From Torreya grandis (lineage: Eukaryota; Streptophyta; Pinopsida; Cupressales; Taxaceae), in the NCBI GenBank assembly GCA_037957365.1, contig JARHVA010000458.1, positions 5,051,001 through 5,115,000 on the forward strand: DNA of 64,000 nt, in the 5' to 3' direction. Shown here in pieces: positions 1-11,420 of this stretch. The translations under genes and the position numbers were made by a program. Numbering within the stretch: position 1 is the stretch's first letter; every line of letters starts with the position of its first letter. The notes under the pieces were generated by a model that was not told the DNA's origin, searched no databases, and worked only from the letters and a program-made list of their open reading frames with translations.

Positions 1-85
1 CATCACCCAACTTTTTTGAAGAAATTAGCCATATCTTCAACACTGGGACCTACATGACCTCCTTCAACACCCATGTGTTGGCTGC
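1..85 (-). other. Unassigned end of element B interior
   Basis: This stretch lies downstream of the protease-like remnant of B. A short minus-strand frame is open here, shifted relative to the preceding ORF, with residues such as GVEGGHVGPSVEDMANFF. I do not recognise it as the usual Copia continuation after the protease motif. It may be a rearranged or acquired segment, or part of a lineage variant I do not know. The window edge prevents extension. Confidence 0.3.
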
Positions 86-400
86 CTACAATTTTAGCTT
101 CACTTCCCCTTTGCCAATTCTTTGGCAAGGCTCACCAGCACCTCTCTTTGGGGCTACATGGAAAGAGGCAACAGAATCTATAAACCAAGATTCTACTTTA
201 TCCAAGAAACATACTAGAGCATCCTGTGCAACATCACCTGCAACCTTTGCTTCTTCAGTTCCTTCATGTTGATCTTCCAAAAACCAACAATATTCTTTTC
301 CCTGCTCTTTCTTTCCATAAGACTGTAATTGATCATTCGTGCTTTTCAATTCCTCCATTCTTAGCTTACTTTCTTCTGCTATTGCTATACTCCCACTCAA
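86..400 (-). pseudogene. Copia gag-protease remnant with large gag deletion
   Basis: A 104-residue frame starts with ATG about 60 bp past the PBS. The C-terminal half reads like the junction of Copia gag and protease: a CW residue pair where a zinc knuckle would end, an acidic linker with DVAQDALV, then SWFIDSVASFH. The last matches the Copia aspartic protease motif W-x-DSGASFH with the active-site Gly changed to Val. It is followed by the strand pattern RIGKGEVKLKL. A normal Copia gag has about 250 residues before this point and here there are about 70, so most of gag is deleted. It cannot encode a working protease or capsid. Confidence 0.7.
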
Positions 401-458
401 TCAAAAACCCCTGAGAGTGACCTGTAACCAAACATAAAACCTGCTCCCTGCAACCTTA

Positions 459-470
459 GCTCTGATACCA
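459..470 (-). other. Primer binding site of element B (tRNA-iMet type)
   Basis: On the minus strand this reads TGGTATCAGAGC, the classic complement of the 3' end of plant initiator Met tRNA. It lies two bases inside the LTR edge, as expected for minus-strand DNA priming. It is undecayed. Confidence 0.9.
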
Positions 471-721
471 ATTGACAGGACCAAAGTTCTCCAAAGCTCT
501 GACACAACTTGTCAAATTTAAGAGCACATATGATTACCAATGTATAAGCAATTGAACATGTGGAATTACACAGAAGTACAAGTAACTATCAATGAGAAAA
601 CACACAGAATGTGAGAGGCAATACACAATTGTATTAAAACTCTTCCAGAAGGAAATACAACAAAGAAGATTGCCACAGTTCTTCTTCCTTACACACCTCT
701 AGGGCTCCCACACCTCTAGGG

Positions 722-731
722 CATATATAGT
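722..731 (-). promoter_or_regulatory. TATA box of the element B LTR
   Basis: The minus strand reads ACTATATATG here, preceded by a mixed-sequence U3 and followed by about 250 bp of R/U5 before the PBS. Position and orientation fit the pol II promoter of the LTR. No transcript evidence is available from sequence. Confidence 0.55.
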
Positions 732-1475
732 AAATCTTCCCTCAAAGCTCTCTCTCTTACGGTCCCAACACACAACTCAAACATAGAGTTGGTGTTCACC
801 TCCAACCAGTCAGTATCCACTACTGCCAGTACACTAGTGCTCCACGCACTCCACAAGTGCTCCATGCACTCCAAGTAGATCTCCCCTAAACTTGCAACAA
901 GTTACAACTCAATAGACCTTACTTATGGAAGGGACTACCTTGCCTTCTTCTTTGCTCTCTTTCTAAGTACACACTGTACTCCAAGTAGATCTTGCCTAAT
1001 CTTGCTCCCTATTGTGTTGCTATCACCTTGACTCTGCTGCCACCATAGATCAACCTGGTTCTGCACACCTACAAACCTAGACCATGCACACACATACACC
1101 TACAGATCAATGATCTTACTTACCATGTAGATCTCCTAATGTAGCCATGCACACCTGCTGACCAAGATCTTACACAACTGAAGAACCCTTCTGATTCTCC
1201 AAAACTAGTACCCACACTTGGCACTGCTATGGAACTAGGAGGAACACCCTTGCTCACTTCACACATAGAAGGAGCTAACTTTTGTCTACTCAAACTAGCA
1301 CACTTTACAATACAACCCATGAGTCTCTTAAATAGATCTTATGCAAACAATAATTAGACATCTAATTACAATAATTAGATCCACAGCTTCTAGTCTAAAA
1401 TTGGCTCTTGACATGCAAACACTCAGTTCGTTAATTAATTGTCTGTGAAACTAGCAGTTCTAAACTGCATAGGCG

Positions 1476-1590
1476 ACCGACGTCGGTCCCTGTCTACCTG
1501 GAGGTGACCGACGCCGGCTGATCCCTGACCAATGTCGGTTGTTCTTCCTGTCTAATCTTGTCGACGTCGGTTGGCTTGACCGATGCCGGT
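1476..1590. promoter_or_regulatory. Array of five 12-bp palindromes in U3 of element B
   Basis: Five units related to ACCGACGTCGGT start at 1476, 1507, 1528, 1560 and 1579; the first is a perfect palindrome. Start-to-start spacings are 31, 21, 32 and 19 bp, close to two or three turns of B-DNA. Each half site contains or approximates ACCGAC, the core of the plant dehydration-responsive element (RCCGAC), and the centre GACGTC is a C-box-like bZIP core. The array starts 77 bp into U3 and lies about 750-860 bp upstream of the TATA box. Factor binding is inferred from motif identity only. Confidence 0.55.
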
Positions 1591-1667
1591 GTCTTTGACA
1601 CTTAGCAACCTCTCTGCAACCTCCTCCATGTTTGCATCAGTGAAGCTTTTAGCTCCACAACCTAACA

Positions 1668-2625
1668 TAGATATTTCTCTGTAACACAAGAATAATTTTT
1701 AGAGGTATGTTGTCTATTTAAGTGCATTATGATTACTATGTTATCTATTTATATTATATTTACTACTCTTAATCTATTTAGATAATCAATAATTATTCCA
1801 TAAGCCTTTTATAATCTCTTAAATCCCTCTTTTAGGCCATATCCTAAATTTTTTGTGTCTATTATTAGGATCAATGATGATTCCTTACATAATCAACATT
1901 GATTACATAATCAATATTGATTCTGAGATAATCAATGTTGATCTCTATGTTTTTATTTATGTCTACAACCTAAGACTAGTTTAGTAGTCCTAAGTGATTC
2001 CATTTGCTATTTCCAAGTCTTAAAATCATGCATTGATGTTTGTAGATGACCCTACCTAGAGTTATACATGATATGGTTTTAATCCATGACTTACCTATAT
2101 TCCCTCATCCATTATTCATTGATCAGAGTGACATGTCCTTTGAGTCAAGAATTTATGCGATCATCTTTACCCTAACTACAAAAGCAATCATTTAGCAACT
2201 AGAGGTAATTCAAGAACAATAAGACTTAGTTATATCATATTAGAATGAACACTTTCATAATATCTATGCAATTGATTGATTTGTTTCATTTAAGTATCAT
2301 AGCTTATCAAGTGCTTTATTGTAATTTATCTCATTATATTATTTGATTGATTACATAAAATAATGGAGTGATATCCTTACAAATAAGTGTACCACTTTTT
2401 GGAATTGATCTTATATCAGGCAGTCCACTCATCTATCTTATTAACTCAATCTTGTCTGAGTTATCTCTTATGTTCAGGTAGCCCTTCCTATCCAAAAGGA
2501 GTTCCTACTTTGATGGATCAATAGTGTGCAAACCCCATCACATGTATCTTTTCTAAAACCTTATATCATTTCTATTTTTAGTAATTTTATTTATTAATAA
2601 GAATGAATGGAAGAATACTAAAACA
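1668..2625 (+). repeat. 5' LTR of element A, distal about 960 bp
   Basis: This sequence aligns without large gaps to 30539-31502, the 3' LTR of A, and ends with the same ACTAAAACA. The two copies diverge immediately after that point, which sets the LTR end. The missing first third was displaced leftward by the insertion of element B at 1667/1668. Confidence 0.85.
1870..1942. promoter_or_regulatory. Decayed palindrome array in the 5' LTR of A
   Basis: Units ATCAATGATGAT, ATCAACATTGAT, ATCAATATTGAT and ATCAATGTTGAT start at 1870, 1892, 1910 and 1931 (spacings 22, 18, 21). Relative to ACCGACGTCGGT in element B, the differences in the last three units are transitions. The paired units in the 3' LTR keep CpGs where this copy has TpG or CpA, for example ATCGACATTGAT at 30806. 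Confidence 0.5.
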
Positions 2626-3374
2626 TTTTAGCACACCCGATGGACCCCTAAAGTCTTATTGTTCACATTTTTTTGATTGTTTGTTTTCATTCAAAAAAAT
2701 AAAAATCTAATTTTTTTTGATTTCCTTTTTAAGGTTTAAAAATAATTACATCCATCCTTTGCTTACCTAGATAATTCACATAAATTAATCTAGTTGGGTT
2801 AATATATCATGATAGTCACACTTTATGACACATGACCAAACCACATAATCTTAAAACAATCATTTAAACATTTTCTTACTTAAGGTGGACCCACTTGGAT
2901 TTCATCACCAAGGGGAAAACTAACTTAGTCTACCATCCAAGTATACAAATTTAGGCAAGAAGTATAAAGGCTAAGCACTTGACACCTTTATTACTATGGT
3001 GTGTGAAGTGAGGGGGTAGGACCCAATACCAAGCCACGTACTTCCTTCTAACACAAAATCAGGCCTCAATGTACCTTTGTGTATATAAAGGTTCCCATCC
3101 TTAAACAAAACCCGAAACCATCTTTAGACTACCATTTCTTAGTACCCTCATTAACTCTTTTCCCTATCACATTCTAAATTTAGTTTCTTAAAAAGTAAAA
3201 ACTTTTAAGTACATTTAGTAGTGTGTGTGTTTTCTTTCACTAAAATGAGATAATCTAAATAATATTATGTGCCTTTTCATTTCATTTCATTTCTTTATTT
3301 ATTTTTGGTGCTACATGGTTTTAATATGATACTAGTCATTAAAACAATCCAAATATCCTACCTCATCCTCATCC
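2626..3374 (+). other. Leader of element A between 5' LTR and gag
   Basis: No ORF is supported here. The bases after the LTR end (2629-2645, AGCACACCCGATGG region) sit where a primer binding site should be and look like a decayed one, but I cannot assign the tRNA. A TATA-like TATATAAAG lies at 3083-3091, inside the leader rather than the LTR, about 285 bp before the gag ATG. The rest is AT-rich with T-rich runs. Confidence 0.45.
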
Positions 3375-6300
3375 ATGGAGAACACCCTAAGTCCTCCCAC
3401 CTCTCCTAAATCTATGGGGGAAGGCTTCCCTAGTTTTACACATAAGGAGACCCAAAATTCACAAGTATATTGGATAGTAATAAAATTTCCCTTAATCATT
3501 GCATTAGTACTTGAGCCATATGTATTCTAGTTTCCCCTTGACACCAATCTTCTAGAATTATTTTGGCATACCCTTAGAGGGACCTAAATGGCTTATTGTA
3601 GTTATGGTTTCCTCTTTCAACAATTCTCCCCCAATAGGTTTTGATACAAATGTATCACAACCCTTGAATAAAACACCTCCATTAGTATTTAGTAACCCTT
3701 CTTTGACAATTACCCAAGCCCAAAATGTTACTACACCTAAACTTACGCTTACTCCACCTCCCACTACTTCACCTGAGAACTTAGTAATTTCAATCCCTAT
3801 AACTCTCCCACCCATCAAAACTAGCATAGATTATAATCCTCAAATCCAACCTTTACAATAAACTTCCCTAGGTTAGCCTCTTTAGTAGTACTTCTCATTG
3901 ACTACTCAATACATAGCTCCCTCTCAAACCCTTGGACCCACTTACCTTCATTCATCCACACAAAAAAATATACCCTTGTAAGGCCTATAGTATGTGGTAG
4001 CATCCCAACCTATCATAACCACTTCCATTGGTTATCCATTTTCACAACCATTTTCTACTCCATTCCCCACTTATCAACACCCAAAATAAAATGTATTAGG
4101 GGGTATTGCTTAATATAATACCCAGCCTAACCTTATGAACATCTTTATGAATAGGATGGTAAATCTAGAAACCTCTACCTCAGGGCAAAACAATATGCTC
4201 ACATATGAGCAAATTTGTAATGAGCCTGTTAATCTTACCATCCCCATTTTACCATATCCCTTGTAATGGGAACTTACAAAATTTATGAAATTTCAAAACA
4301 AGGAAGATCCTTAGTAACACATTAGAGTATTTAGACACCCTTTTTATCTCATAGCTTATGATGATGCTCTCCTCCTATGAACATTTCCCATGTCATTAGT
4401 TTAACTAACCTTAGATTGGTATAAATCTATCCCTCAACACTCCTTGTTCCATTTTGGTGTAACTAGCCCAACTATTATTAGAACACTTTTCCATTAGCAT
4501 CGCAAGGAAAGTGACCATAACTGACCTCTATGCCATTAGACAATTTGATGATGATTCCATTACCAATTTTGTGGATAGAAAGTAAATTATTATAAACCAA
4601 CTTACTTTCTCCCTTCCTCAATAGGAATTAATCAATTTATTTTCAAGATAATGTGCTAAGCATATCTCGTCAACATAATGAGTGCAATAATTTAAGAATT
4701 TTGATGAAGCATTTTCCATGGCCTGTAAACTAGAAATCTAAGCTTTACAGGAAGGAAAGGTAAATTTATGTACTAAGAAATTAAAACCCAATCCCTCTAA
4801 GGGACTAACAATATAAAAACTAAAGGCACATAAAATGATGTTGTCTTAAAATTGGTACCTCCACAGACAAAGAGCCAATCTAAATATTCTACCTCCCAAA
4901 CTTAACCACAAAAACCTTTAAACCTAGTTTCCTCCTCATCAATACACACCCTTAGGGGAGTTGTATGATTACATTTTAGACAATATGTTAAAATATTATA
5001 TTATCAAAATTCCTCTAGTGATGTCCCTTGATGATTCTTGCCCCAAGCCTAGTTGGTACACAGAAAATGACTTCTATAATTATCATCATGTACCTAGTCA
5101 CAATGTCAATAGGTGTTGGTAATTCAAAGGTCCATTTCAAAACCTTATAAACCAAGGGGAATTACAATTAGATAATCCTAATTCTCATCCTAATCAATCC
5201 ATTAATATATTTAGATAACTATTCCCCAACCATCCTTCTATGTCTCATTTTGTATAAGCAAACTCAATAAGCACCTCAGATCATGAGACCCATGTAATAA
5301 TCACAATCCATGATCAACTTCTACCTAAATAAGTTGGTAATGCTTTCAAGTCACCTTATAAAACAACAAGGATCCAATATCTCCTTATAGGAGATGTTTC
5401 CCAACCATTTGAACCAACTAGATCTATTCCTAATACTCACTCTAGTTTTCCTAAACTCATTATTTGGGATTCTCTTTAGGAAATGTTACTTAAGCCTATT
5501 CAAGGCAATCAACCAAAAATAAAGGATGAGAAATCTATCAAGGAGGATACTTGTTTGGATATCCTAGAAGATACACATGTTACTCCTTTAGTTACTATAA
5601 CACCTTTATGTAGCATACACATTCCTTATAGCTTACTTCCTCCTTAGATGTTTGCTACATTACATTAACCAACTCCAAAACTAGCTTCCCTTATAGCTCA
5701 GGCTGACCCAATATTGTCAAAAGAGAAACTAAGGGAAATGTTTCAGGAAGTGGAAAAAAAAACCTTGGCATGCCACGAGGTAAATATTGAAAACATCCAT
5801 CAACAAGAATTGAACTCCCTAAAGAGGATATCCCTACTACTTATGATCAAGATCAAAAAGGGAGAATGGTTCTACCACAAATTTGAACTAGAGCATCCAT
5901 ATTGGGACCTCATCCTTCTGTAAGACCAAAAGACACCATTATGGAATCCTCTTCTAAGAAGTATACACCAGTATAAAAGGATCTCCCCATAGTAATAATG
6001 CGAATACATAATCATTTAAATACTTATTACCCTCAAATTCATGGTGTAAGGCCTTATTCCAATCATAAAGTACCTTCTTTGGGAAACATTCGAACAATAA
6101 ATGTGAGGAATCAAGACATGAAAGCAAGTTTAGATCCTATGAAAATGCCTCAGAAGGTCAAAAAACCTAACCAAGATCCATTATGGGGGTCTTACTTTAA
6201 TATTCTTGATCAAATCCTTCAAACTTCCCTTATCATATTACCACCTACAAAGCATGTTAACCCCCATACTAAAAAACTAGCATGGTATTAGGAAAGGAAG

Positions 6301-6450
6301 AAATGTGCTTACCATCAAATAGTGGGACATGATATTGAAAGTTGTAATGTGCTAAAAGATATAGTACATAAATTATTAGAAGAGGATGATATTTACTAGA
6401 ATATTTTGGTCATGATTATCCTCATAGTCAAATTACTAGACTCATGACCA
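3375..6450 (+). pseudogene. gag of element A (decayed)
   Basis: The frame opens with ATG at 3375 (MENTLSPPTSP). An N-terminal Pro/Thr/Ser-rich stretch spans about 3604-3860. A Retrotrans_gag-like capsid core follows near 4260-4700, recognisable from YLIAYDDALLL, TFPMSL and LDWYKSIPQHS. Near 6304-6345 there is a single knuckle of C-x2-H-x4-H-x4-C form (CAYH...GH...C), the variant typical of Tat gag. Many TAG, TAA and TGA codons plus frameshifts interrupt it. Gag normally forms the virus-like particle and packages the RNA; this copy cannot. Confidence 0.65.
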
Positions 6451-7029
6451 CCCTAAAAGCTAATACATTATTGAGAGGGTTAGAATGAGATTCAAAAGAA
6501 GATAGAACCTACGATGAAAATTAGTATCAATCCCTCCTAAACCCTCTAGAATCTAATGATTTCAACATAGAAAATCCACCAATGTTTTAAATAGATGTAA
6601 TACACATAGCTAGTTGATCCCATACCCATGGTCATAAAACCCAAAATCCCAACAAAGCCAAGGTGAATATTAAAAAAGCTCCTCCTTCTAACATATAAAT
6701 TCCTAAAATGCTTGTCCCAAAACCTAAAGTGTATATTATATGGAAAGCATAGAATAATAATTCCTCAAAATTGATATAGATATCAGTTCTAAAACAAATC
6801 CACCAACTCCCTATCAAGATGTCTTTATACAAACTTATCCAAAATTCTCTACAACATAACAAAGTTATGATAGAGGCCTTGAAGGCCACCTAGATATAAT
6901 TAGATGAACCTCAACCTCTATTATATTTCATTGGATTCTTATAGAAGTCATCATCTATCACATTTAATGATTCTAAAATATCCCCATTACAAGCCAATGA
7001 CATGAACCATCATTATTTATCTTTGCCCG
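6451..7029 (+). pseudogene. Gag-protease linker of element A
   Basis: This follows the zinc knuckle and precedes the protease motif. Short, frequently broken plus-strand frames with acidic and Pro-rich residues are visible, as in Tat gag-pro linkers. I see no domain. A minus-strand open stretch at 6632-6889 is best explained as antisense to this region. Confidence 0.35.
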
Positions 7030-8497
7030 AGTTAATCAAGCATGAATCAAAAGGGTTATGATTGGCAATGGAGCTAGTATAAATATTATTTCCTCACATG
7101 ATTATAAGAAACTCCAGTTATTTGAAACTATTGTGTCCCAATCTCTAGCTGTCCTATAAGTGTTTAATGATACCATGGCCCCCACATTAGGAACAATTGT
7201 CTTTCCCATCTAAGTTGGTCTATTTACCCTACCAGAGTTATTTTACATGATAGAGGGGGAATTCAATATAACATACTAATAGGACATCCTTGGATACACA
7301 CTATGCATTACATTCCCTCTACTCTACATTGATGTCTTAAATTTGAGCATGAAGGTAAGATCCATGTTGTCCCAGTAGATCCACATCCATTCAAGAAGTG
7401 TAACTTGAATTATCAGCCTAATGATGTCTTGATGCCCCTAAATTAATTGAGTCCATTATTTTTGAGGGAAACATCTAATATCTTTACTATACCTTTATCT
7501 CGTATCCATGATGTAAACTTCTTTAACTCAACATTTTAATAACTCTATATAGGGGAGTATTAGTTGTTAAATCTTAGCATCTTATCAACCTCTTAGGAAT
7601 ATGGATGTCTTGACCAACAATGTACTTACCAACCCAACCTAGGATATATTATCCCTTTTGGACCTCCTCATATTCAAATACACTTAACCTATGGAAGAAT
7701 CGACCAATCCCATTTTTACAAAGAAAGTCAAATGTGCACCAAACCATTTACGTCTAACTTCTCCTTTCTTGACAAACCAAACTTTGTGGAAACCTATCTG
7801 AAATAATGTGCTTGGAAAGGCTCTAGCCTAGGTCATTATGAATAAGGACCTCATGAGGTCACAATAATGACCTTAGAAAATTACATAAGAAACATGGCCT
7901 CAATTTCAAGAAAACTTTTGAAGCTGACGATGATCACACTTTGATGTCCCACATCCTTATAGATGTTGATGATGAAACTCCCTCATCACCTCTTAGTTTC
8001 CCTATGAAAATAGATGACACCATTTCCATCCCACCTAAATTTTTTAATTAACACCATTTATTGGGAACCCCTAACCTATTGAAGAAATGATGAGAAAACC
8101 GTAAACCTTATTTTAGTTTTTCTTGACCTAATAGATGAAGATTCTTCCTCAATCTATGTAATGGATTATCAGGATGATGAATCCATTTTAATGTATTTAG
8201 GGGTATAAAATTTGTATATAAATAATATCATACCATCTGAGTCTCCTAGTCTTTTAAATGAGGTCACAACTGATATTAACATAAGGACAGTTGAGATCCC
8301 ATGAAATATCAAAGTTACCCAATCCTTAGATTATTAGATGCACTAAGATTTCATAGCATTCCTTGTTGATCATAACCAAACTTTTACATGGTCTTATAAT
8401 GATATGCCAAGAATAGATATGGCTATAGTCATCTGAACATCATTACCATTCCTAAAACTGAACCACTAAAGCAAAAAATTCATAAGATGCATCCTCA
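7030..8497 (+). pseudogene. Protease and RT N-terminus of element A
   Basis: Near 7063-7110 the frame gives IGNGASINIISSHDYKKL, a retropepsin active-site motif in which the catalytic Asp of the usual D-G-A/S-S appears as Asn. A second protease block around 7255-7300 resembles the ILIGHPW motif (GHPWIH). The stretch ends at 8460-8497 with PLKQKIHKMHPH, the conserved lead-in to Gypsy RT. It is then cut by element C. The reading resumes at 14496. Confidence 0.6.
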
Positions 8498-8820
8498 TGT
8501 TATGAACCCGTCCTACCCCTTCTCTTTATTTTTTTATTGTAATAATTGGTATGGACACATATGTTTTGTAATTCATCTCGTGAGCATTTTGTTTTATCCC
8601 ACATTCATGAGAAGTAGTAGTTGCTTAGATTAGATTTAGTATATAAGCTAGTGTTGAGGCCAATGAAAGCATACATGAATTCATTGTATTGAGCTTACTC
8701 AAAGGAGGTTTCCTCATTGAAGTGGCCTACGATCAATATAATCATTTTAGTGCTTCTGTTAATTTTATCAGTCTATTATTTTGTCCATTTTTATCAATTT
8801 GTGACAAGGGAATCCTCTCA
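8498..8820 (+). repeat. 5' LTR of element C
   Basis: It begins TGTTATGAACC and ends CCTCTCA, and is the same length as the copy at 14168-14490. A TATA-like AGTATATAAGC at 8638-8648 is shared with the 3' copy. Confidence 0.9.
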
Positions 8821-8822
8821 TC

Positions 8823-8836
8823 TAGTATCAAAGTGC
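8823..8836 (+). other. Decayed iMet primer binding site of element C
   Basis: TAGTATCAAAGTGC occupies the PBS position two bases after the LTR. It differs from TGGTATCAGAGC by transitions, as expected for a decayed tRNA-iMet site. Confidence 0.65.
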
Positions 8837-9297
8837 TTTCTAGGGCTAATTTTTTTAATTCAAAAAGTCTTAACTCTATTCTACTGCATAATTGCTTTCA
8901 ATAATTTTTCAAAAAATATTAACTCTATTTTGTGACATAATTCATTGAAATAATTTTTTGTATCACAATATTCTATTTTGGATCAAGGTAAAACCTAACT
9001 GCATAACTGTGGGAAGTGCTTAGGTGAAAGCCCTAAAACTCATTGTGAGTACCAAAGGAACCCCAAAGTAGCTATCCCATTGAGAGGACTTGCTAGTGAA
9101 ATAGGCAATGGCCCCTTCCCAATTGAGTATTTCCCATCTATGAGGAAAACCAAGAGCTATCATTGAGAGATAAATACGTGGTCATAATTTTTTTGGAGAG
9201 CAGTATTCACTTAGATGGCATTGGTGGCCAGAGTGATATATTTAAACCTTTAGGTAGACCATTAAAAATTGAGGCCCATTTTTATAAATTTTATAAT

Positions 9298-9490
9298 ATT
9301 ACCATGGAGTATCATAAAACTTGCCATATCAGATCTTCAGACTTGCTATACCAATTTTAGCATATTACCAACAAAGTATCATAAAACTATCATATCATAT
9401 CTTCAATAGAGTATCAATAGCCTTGTCATTTAGTTTTAGCATGTTACCAAAAAAATATCAAAAAACTAACATATTAGATCTACAAACTTA
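9298..9490 (+). repeat. Three degenerate tandem units in the leader of element C
   Basis: Units begin near 9298, 9363 and 9442 and share a core of the form TTACCAAnnAGTATCATAAAACTnnCATATCAGATCTTCA. They lie in the untranslated region between PBS and gag. The rest of the leader (8837-9865) holds no supported coding sequence. Confidence 0.5.
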
Positions 9491-9865
9491 TTTCAGTATA
9501 TTCCCAATAGATGTGTCTTATAGAACATAATAACTAGAAATAGAAAAAAAAAGGAAAATGTTTTTCATTTTTTTCCATAAATTCTTCTATTTTTATCTGT
9601 TTTCCTTGAAAAATTTCCATAGTGTTCATCTCTCTTTTCTATTCCTTTGACCCTCTTTGATAAATTTTCTAGTTTTTCCATTTTCACTCCTGAAATTATC
9701 CTCACCTTTGTCAATCATACTCCCACTACAAATTTTTTATAGTAAAACTATCTTTACCCATTCTAATTTTGCCTAAATTAAAAAGGTCCCTTACTACACA
9801 TGTCTTAACTCTAGTTTTACCACCCATTCCCAAAAAAAAATATCTTATTCTGGTCATGGTAGTAA

Positions 9866-10720
9866 ATTGAACAGGAGCCAAAAACATAGAGGATGAAATT
9901 GCTACCCTCAAGACCCACATCAAAGATCTTGATGAAAAAATTCTTGATGTTAGTCATTAAAATACCACCATGAATAACATATGACATCTAGAGTCCTCTT
10001 TAGATACATTTTTTATTCTTCCATCAATTTTTGTGGGCTAAATCTTAATTTTACTTGATTTCATGGTGCAGATATGACTGGATGGATCTATCAGGTAGAA
10101 CAATATTTTAGTCTACATAATAATTTTGATATCGACAAGGTCATGCTTGCATCCTTTCACTTAGAACATGAATCCCTTCAATGGTATCATTGTTATACCA
10201 AATCTCATGACAAGCCCATATGGATTAATTTTTGCACCCTCATTTTACAATAGTTTGGCCTTAGTACTTTTTGTGACTTCACTAGAGCACTCACTAGACT
10301 TTTCTTATAATAATAATCATGAGATAATATCAAACATAATTTGAAAAACTAGCGAATCACATAGAGGGATTTTTTGATGAATTATTTAGGAGTTATTTTA
10401 TTAGTGAACTGTAGGATGCAATTTGATTAGAGGTCAAAATGTTCTGGCCCAACGCAATGATGGAATCCCTAAGGTTGGCTAAGTTAGTAGAGGAAAAGAT
10501 CATAACTCAATAGTGATTCAAACCCAATTTTGATCCATTCAAAAATACAAATCCACAATGATCTCAAATAATGCCAACCCCTAGAATCACTCCTATTAAG
10601 CATTTGGGTAAAGCAGAGATTTGAGCCCTTAGAGAAAAAGGACTCTATTATAATTATGATGACAAATTCACTCAGGGAACTTGATGTGTAGAAAAAAATA
10701 TCTACCTATTGGATGTGGAT
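9866..10720 (+). pseudogene. gag of element C (decayed)
   Basis: The capsid core is visible around 10130-10290 as DKVMLASFHLEHESLQWYH, close to the Reina gag pattern K-V-x-LASFH-x-E-x-ALQW. A knuckle-like stretch near 10640-10690 reads GLYYNYDDKFTQGT where functional relatives have C-x2-C...GHxC, so the cysteines and histidine are lost. Several stops and frameshifts are present. The start is uncertain. Confidence 0.6.
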
Positions 10721-11420
10721 TATCTTCTTGAAATTTAAGTTTTTGAAGATGCGCAAGAGCTAGCAAATGATCTAGAAGAAGAATCACTGATTGTGGAACC
10801 TGCTTCTCAGGAAGACCAACTAGAGATCTCTCTACATGCCTTAGTAGGATTCACCACCCTATAAAGCATGTAGGTTAGAGGTTACTTCAAGAAGCTCCCT
10901 CTCACCATACTCATTGATTCAAATATCACTCATAACTTCATTGACCCTTAGATCACCAAACAAGCTAATTATTTTATCCATCCTTGCTCCAAATTTGAAG
11001 TCAAGATTGCTATTGGGGGAGCATTATCTTGTAAAGGGAGGCATCATAATGTGTGTATCTCTATTGGAGATTATAACTTAAACTTTGACATGTTCACCTT
11101 GCCTTTAGGTGTGATCTTTTTTTAGGATCCCAATGGTTACATACATGTGCACCCATCTTATGGGATTTTGCTAAACTTTGGATGTAATTTTTAGAGAATG
11201 GGATAAACACACATTAAAATGCTTACAAATAGGGTCTCTCAACATCATAAATTGACATCACATGGAAAAACTTCTTAGGAAGAATTCATATGGCATCATT
11301 ACTCAGTTCCATTCCATTCAAATGTAACCATCAATGGTCTCCACTACTCCTTTTGATGTATAAACTATTATTCATAGGCATGCATGTGTATTTGCTAAAC
11401 TAATGAGATTACCAACTTCA
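10721..11420 (+). pseudogene. Protease of element C (decayed)
   Basis: Around 10900-10950 the frame gives TILIDSNITHNFIDP, matching the chromoviral retropepsin motif VLIDSGSTHNFI with Gly changed to Asn. The domain continues to about 11130 (IGDYNLNFDMFTLPLGVI). A linker of about 300 bp leads to RT. Confidence 0.6.

Larger units (their letters stand above)
1..1667 (-). mobile_element. Element B: partial Ty1/copia retrotransposon (5' LTR, PBS, collapsed gag-protease)
   Basis: Reading on the minus strand, the order is LTR (1667 to 473), a tRNA-iMet type primer binding site (470-459), then a short gag-protease remnant running off the window edge. The LTR has TG...CA ends. Its right edge falls inside the 5' LTR of element A: sequence from 1668 on matches 30539 onwards in the intact 3' LTR of A, so B inserted there. 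The target duplication copy on this side should be TAGAT (1668-1672); the partner is outside the window. Copia assignment rests on the protease-like DS.ASFH motif and the PBS. Confidence 0.85.
473..1667 (-). repeat. 5' LTR of element B (1195 bp)
   Basis: On the minus strand the LTR starts TGTTAGG at 1667 and ends TGTCA at 473, directly beside the PBS. A TATA-like box lies at 731-722. U3 (about 1667 to 730) holds a palindrome array at 1476-1590. The LTR is richer in CpG than its surroundings, consistent with a younger age than the DNA it interrupts. The 3' LTR is outside the window. Confidence 0.85.

Noticed and set aside
1120..1320. 66-residue minus-strand frame inside the LTR of B
   Set aside because: Within U3, no domain, length expected by chance.
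3558..3827. Gly/Val-rich minus-strand frame
   Set aside because: Antisense to the Pro/Thr-rich gag N-terminus of element A.
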